This document shows positions 62,033-64,000 of a stretch of 64,000 bases of DNA, piece after piece. Every line of letters begins with the position of its first letter. The stretch's first letter is position 1. The stretch is from contig CP107851.1 in NCBI GenBank assembly GCA_036013505.1, positions 10,083,554 through 10,147,553 of the forward strand, read 5' to 3'. Both the position numbers and the translations under genes were made by a program. The stretch is from Streptomyces sp. NBC_00510 (GTDB lineage Bacteria; Actinomycetota; Actinomycetes; Streptomycetales; Streptomycetaceae). The notes under the pieces are model-generated. The model was given only the letters and a program-made list of their open reading frames with translations, had not been told where the DNA came from and did not search any database.

Positions 62033-62557
62033 TTACCGGTCGAACTCCAGCGTTCCGAACACTCCGAGCGGGGTGATGCTCACCCGGCGCACGTTGCTAA
62101 CGACGGTCACGTATCGGTCTTCGCGCATCTCGGACAGCCGGTAACCGAGATAGGCCGCGCCGGCATGGGAGATGGTGCCCCGAATGTCGGTGATCCAGTA
62201 GCGGCCGTGACGGCTGGTGAGTGAGCCGTGGTACTCGACCAGTTCGCCCAGGTCTGGCGCGCGGCCGTCGCCAACACGCTTCGCCATCGGGGTGAGCGCT
62301 ACGGCGGCTTCCTCGTCGGTCACCGGCATGTGAGCCAGAGCGGGGCCGGTGTGGCCGTAGCGGACGCCGAGTGCCCAACCGAGGGTGAAGACCTCGCGTG
62401 CGCGCCGCGCCCATAGGGGCAGCCTTCCGCCGAGTGCGGCGGCGTGCTCGGTCTGGGCCAGCAGCCGGCCAAACCCGGCTTCGGCCTGCTCCCGCTCGTT
62501 GTCGGTGACCGGCTTGGTCTCGATGCGGGCGGGGTGGATGGTGGTGAGCTCCGACAT
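62033..62557 (-). CDS. Hypothetical protein
   Basis: 174 residues, ATG 62557 with AGAAGGAGG upstream. It contains LPLWARRAREVFTLGWALGV, then LGELVEYHGSLTSRHGRYW and VVSNVRRVSITPLGVFGTLE. It looks like a compact plasmid-borne protein. Family unknown to me. Confidence 0.6.
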   Translation of the reverse strand: MSELTTIHPARIETKPVTDNEREQAEAGFGRLLAQTEHAAALGGRLPLWARRAREVFTLGWALGVRYGHTGPALAHMPVTDEEAAVALTPMAKRVGDGRAPDLGELVEYHGSLTSRHGRYWITDIRGTISHAGAAYLGYRLSEMREDRYVTVVSNVRRVSITPLGVFGTLEFDR

Positions 62558-62624
62558 GGTGCCTCCTTCTGGAAAGGCTGGGTGGGGGCGGCGGGCCGCC
62601 CGGTCCGCACGGCCCGCCGGGTGA

Positions 62625-62969
62625 TCACTGGCCGAACTGCTGGCGCATGTACTCCGCGAGCCGGAACGCCACTGCCTGCGGCCGAAGCGCGCCCGGGTAG
62701 CTGCGCAGGATGTTCGGGCCCTCGTCGGTCTCGTGAACCACGTGGTACTCGAACCCGGCTTCGACCGGCATCATCAGGACAACCGGCCCGGCGCTCGTGT
62801 CGAACCGAATGCCGGTGTAACCCTCGTCCTCGTGGTGCACGACGCGGGCCTTGACCAGCAGGGCCGGAGTCGGCAGGAGGTTGACGATGACTCGCGCCTG
62901 CCGCGCCTCGGGGGTGTCCGGAGCCTGCTCAGCCTGCCGGACGACTCCCGCAGAGATCACGATTTCCAC
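62625..62969 (-). CDS. Hypothetical protein
   Basis: 114 residues from GTG 62969 (GAAGGG upstream). Beta-rich: PTPALLVKARVVHHEDEGYT, GIRFDTSAGPVVLMMPVEAG, then EGPNILRSYPGALRPQAVAF. It begins a minus-strand run with 62033. Its upstream region has the fourth TTATCGAAG copy at 63023. Function unknown. Confidence 0.55.
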   Translation of the reverse strand: MEIVISAGVVRQAEQAPDTPEARQARVIVNLLPTPALLVKARVVHHEDEGYTGIRFDTSAGPVVLMMPVEAGFEYHVVHETDEGPNILRSYPGALRPQAVAFRLAEYMRQQFGQ

Positions 62970-63022
62970 TGCATGCCCTTCGCTTGACGACGGTTCGGGC
63001 TCCTCCGTGCCACCGGAGTTAC

Positions 63023-63033
63023 CTTCGATAAGA
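63023..63033 (-). promoter_or_regulatory. TTATCGAAG motif upstream of 62969
   Basis: The minus strand reads TTCTTATCGAAGG, 54 bases upstream of the start. Core identical to the other three sites, flanks less similar. Confidence 0.5.
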
Positions 63034-63118
63034 ACATACAGACTCGGTGGTCTGCCCTCCAGCCGATTTGGCGATCTCGTGGACACTTCTTTTTGACGGT
63101 CCGTCAGTACGAGCCGGA

Positions 63119-63173
63119 CCTGCGCCATCACCTGCGCCATCACCTGCGCCAATACGTGCGCCATCACCTGCGG
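63119..63173 (+). repeat. Tandem 12-base repeats
   Basis: The unit CACCTGCGCCAT recurs four to five times with one degenerate copy (CCAATACGTGCG). Iteron-like position in a gene-free stretch, though simple slippage is equally possible. Confidence 0.5.
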
Positions 63174-63239
63174 CGGACGCCAACGTCCGTCCGCGTATGG
63201 CCTGGTCAAGCGGCTATGCGGCCCGGTGACGGGTTCTGA

Positions 63240-63650
63240 CTTCTCCTAATTCCCTGGCGTTTTGTGGTGGGTATGGTTGGCCTGGGGTGTGGGCTTGCCC
63301 TTTCCCGGTCTGGGCGGGCCGGCGGGGCGCTGTGCTGGGTGGTGGGTGCGTGGGGTTGCCGGGCTGTTGGGCCCGGTGTGGGGCGGTGGTGGGGGCGGGG
63401 CGGGCCGTGGCTTGTGAGCGTCTGTGTGGGGCTGCGAGCGGCTGGGGTGGGGTGTTGGGCGTCTGTGGGGCCGCGTGGGGGTTTCCTGAGGGGAGGGGCT
63501 GTGCGGGTGTGGCTCCGTCAGGAGCCGCTGTGGGGTGTGTGAGGTGATGTCAGCGGCCGCTATGTGGTGCAAGCATGCCGGTCACTCCGGCCGGGGGAGC
63601 GGGCCTGTCCTCTGAGGGGGGTGGCCCGTTTTCCCATCTCTACATGCTGC
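63240..63650. other. G/T-rich stretch without recognised gene
   Basis: Strong strand asymmetry (long GGGTGTGG-type runs on the plus strand) and open frames with no coding signature. It precedes the palindrome block and looks like subtelomeric filler. Confidence 0.4.
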
Positions 63651-63694
63651 ATCACTCAAAGGCGCCCACCACCTCACACCCCTCGTAGCCAGCC

Positions 63695-63998
63695 GGGCCC
63701 GCGTCAGCGGGCCCCAAGGCTTGAGGCGAAGCCGAGAGCCAGTCAGGCAAGCGCAGCGCGCCTGACCCTGAGCACGAGTCAGGGCCAGGAAGTGGGCTGG
63801 AGCGAAGCGGAAGCCCACCAGGGCCCGCAAAGGGGCAGGCTGAACGAAGTGAGGCCAGCCCCGCAAGCGCGGGGCCCAACCCCGAAACGAAGTGGAGGGG
63901 TTGGCGGTCCGCGAAGCGGACCGCACCCGCCGAGCGCAGCGAGCGGTCCAGCCCACCGCGAAGCGGTGGGCTTCCCTTGCACAGCGCGCAGCGCTGTG
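63695..63998. repeat. Telomere-like palindrome cluster at the window end
   Basis: At least nine hairpins in 300 bases, many closed by GNA loops: GGGCCCGC/GCGGGCCC (63695-63714), GGCT-GGC-GAA-GCC-AGCC (63718-63740), GTCAGGC/GCCTGAC (63742-63766), GTGGGCT/AGCCCAC (63792-63818), GCCCCGC/GCGGGGC (63858-63875), CCAACCCC/GGGGTTGG (63876-63904), GCGGTCCGC-GAA-GCGGACCGC (63904-63924), GCCCACCGC-GAA-GCGGTGGGC (63951-63971) and CACAGCGC-GCA-GCGCTGTG (63980-63998). This is the architecture of Streptomyces telomeres, which are patched by Tpg/Tap. Confidence 0.7.
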
Positions 63999-64000
63999 GT

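Noticed and set aside
63264..63547. Glycine/valine-rich small open frames
   Set aside because: They follow G/T-rich low-complexity DNA and lack start signals and codon structure.

Overview
The window is high-GC actinobacterial DNA, most probably Streptomyces. The signs are near-universal G/C third codon positions, frequent GTG/TTG starts and 4-bp ATGA gene overlaps, Streptomyces-type regulators (XRE with TPR-like repeats) and several IS families common there. The last 300 bases pack many perfect hairpins with GAA/GCA loops, as in Streptomyces linear-replicon telomeres, so the right edge is probably at or near the end of a linear chromosome or plasmid.

Layout. 1-3.9 kb: an uptake locus with a NitT/TauT-type ABC ATPase, a double-length fused permease and a ribokinase. 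3.9-13.3 kb: a conflict/defence-like stretch with a small XRE protein, a PD-(D/E)XK nuclease-like protein, an EACC1 + caspase-STAND NTPase pair, MFS transporter debris, and a coiled-coil response regulator with a small membrane partner. 13.3-17.7 kb: decayed DNA with an IS4-type element nested in an IS5-type element, showing 23-bp perfect inverted ends and a 10-bp target duplication. 17.7-23.9 kb: a compact, possibly biosynthetic cluster (D-2-hydroxyacid dehydrogenase homologue, PLP enzyme, NB-ARC/TPR regulator, GCS2 carboxylate-amine ligase, Fe/2-oxoglutarate oxygenase).

24.4-41.1 kb is a complete type I-E CRISPR-Cas locus: cas3, cse1, a tandem-duplicated (fused) cse2, cas7, cas5, cas6e, cas1, cas2. 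It is flanked by two arrays transcribed outward from the cas genes. The left array (34 repeats) changes repeat family part-way along, and its newest copies carry a propagated one-base variant. The right array (39 repeats, one terminal copy decayed) is split by an IS630-family element that landed in the TA at the end of a spacer and carries a passenger gene. Both arrays share leader motifs.

41.5-50.6 kb: a protein with an HsdS-like target-recognition segment, then an XRE-TPR/GNAT pair divergent from a seven-gene operon. That operon encodes an HATPase-like protein, an unknown protein, a thymidylate synthase homologue carrying the Asn-to-Asp change typical of cytosine-nucleotide hydroxymethylases, an NDK-like kinase, a frameshifted radical SAM enzyme, a DnaQ-like exonuclease and a Nudix-like protein. 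This looks like a modified-pyrimidine nucleotide pathway.

50.8-51.8 kb is a third, cas-less and decaying CRISPR array with a different repeat. 52-63 kb is a plasmid- or mobile-element-like arm, mostly minus-strand genes (DNA-binding protein, ParB/KorB-like remnant, DUF932 protein, small hypotheticals), several of them frameshifted. Four promoters here share a TTATCGAAG motif. The window ends in telomere-like palindromes.
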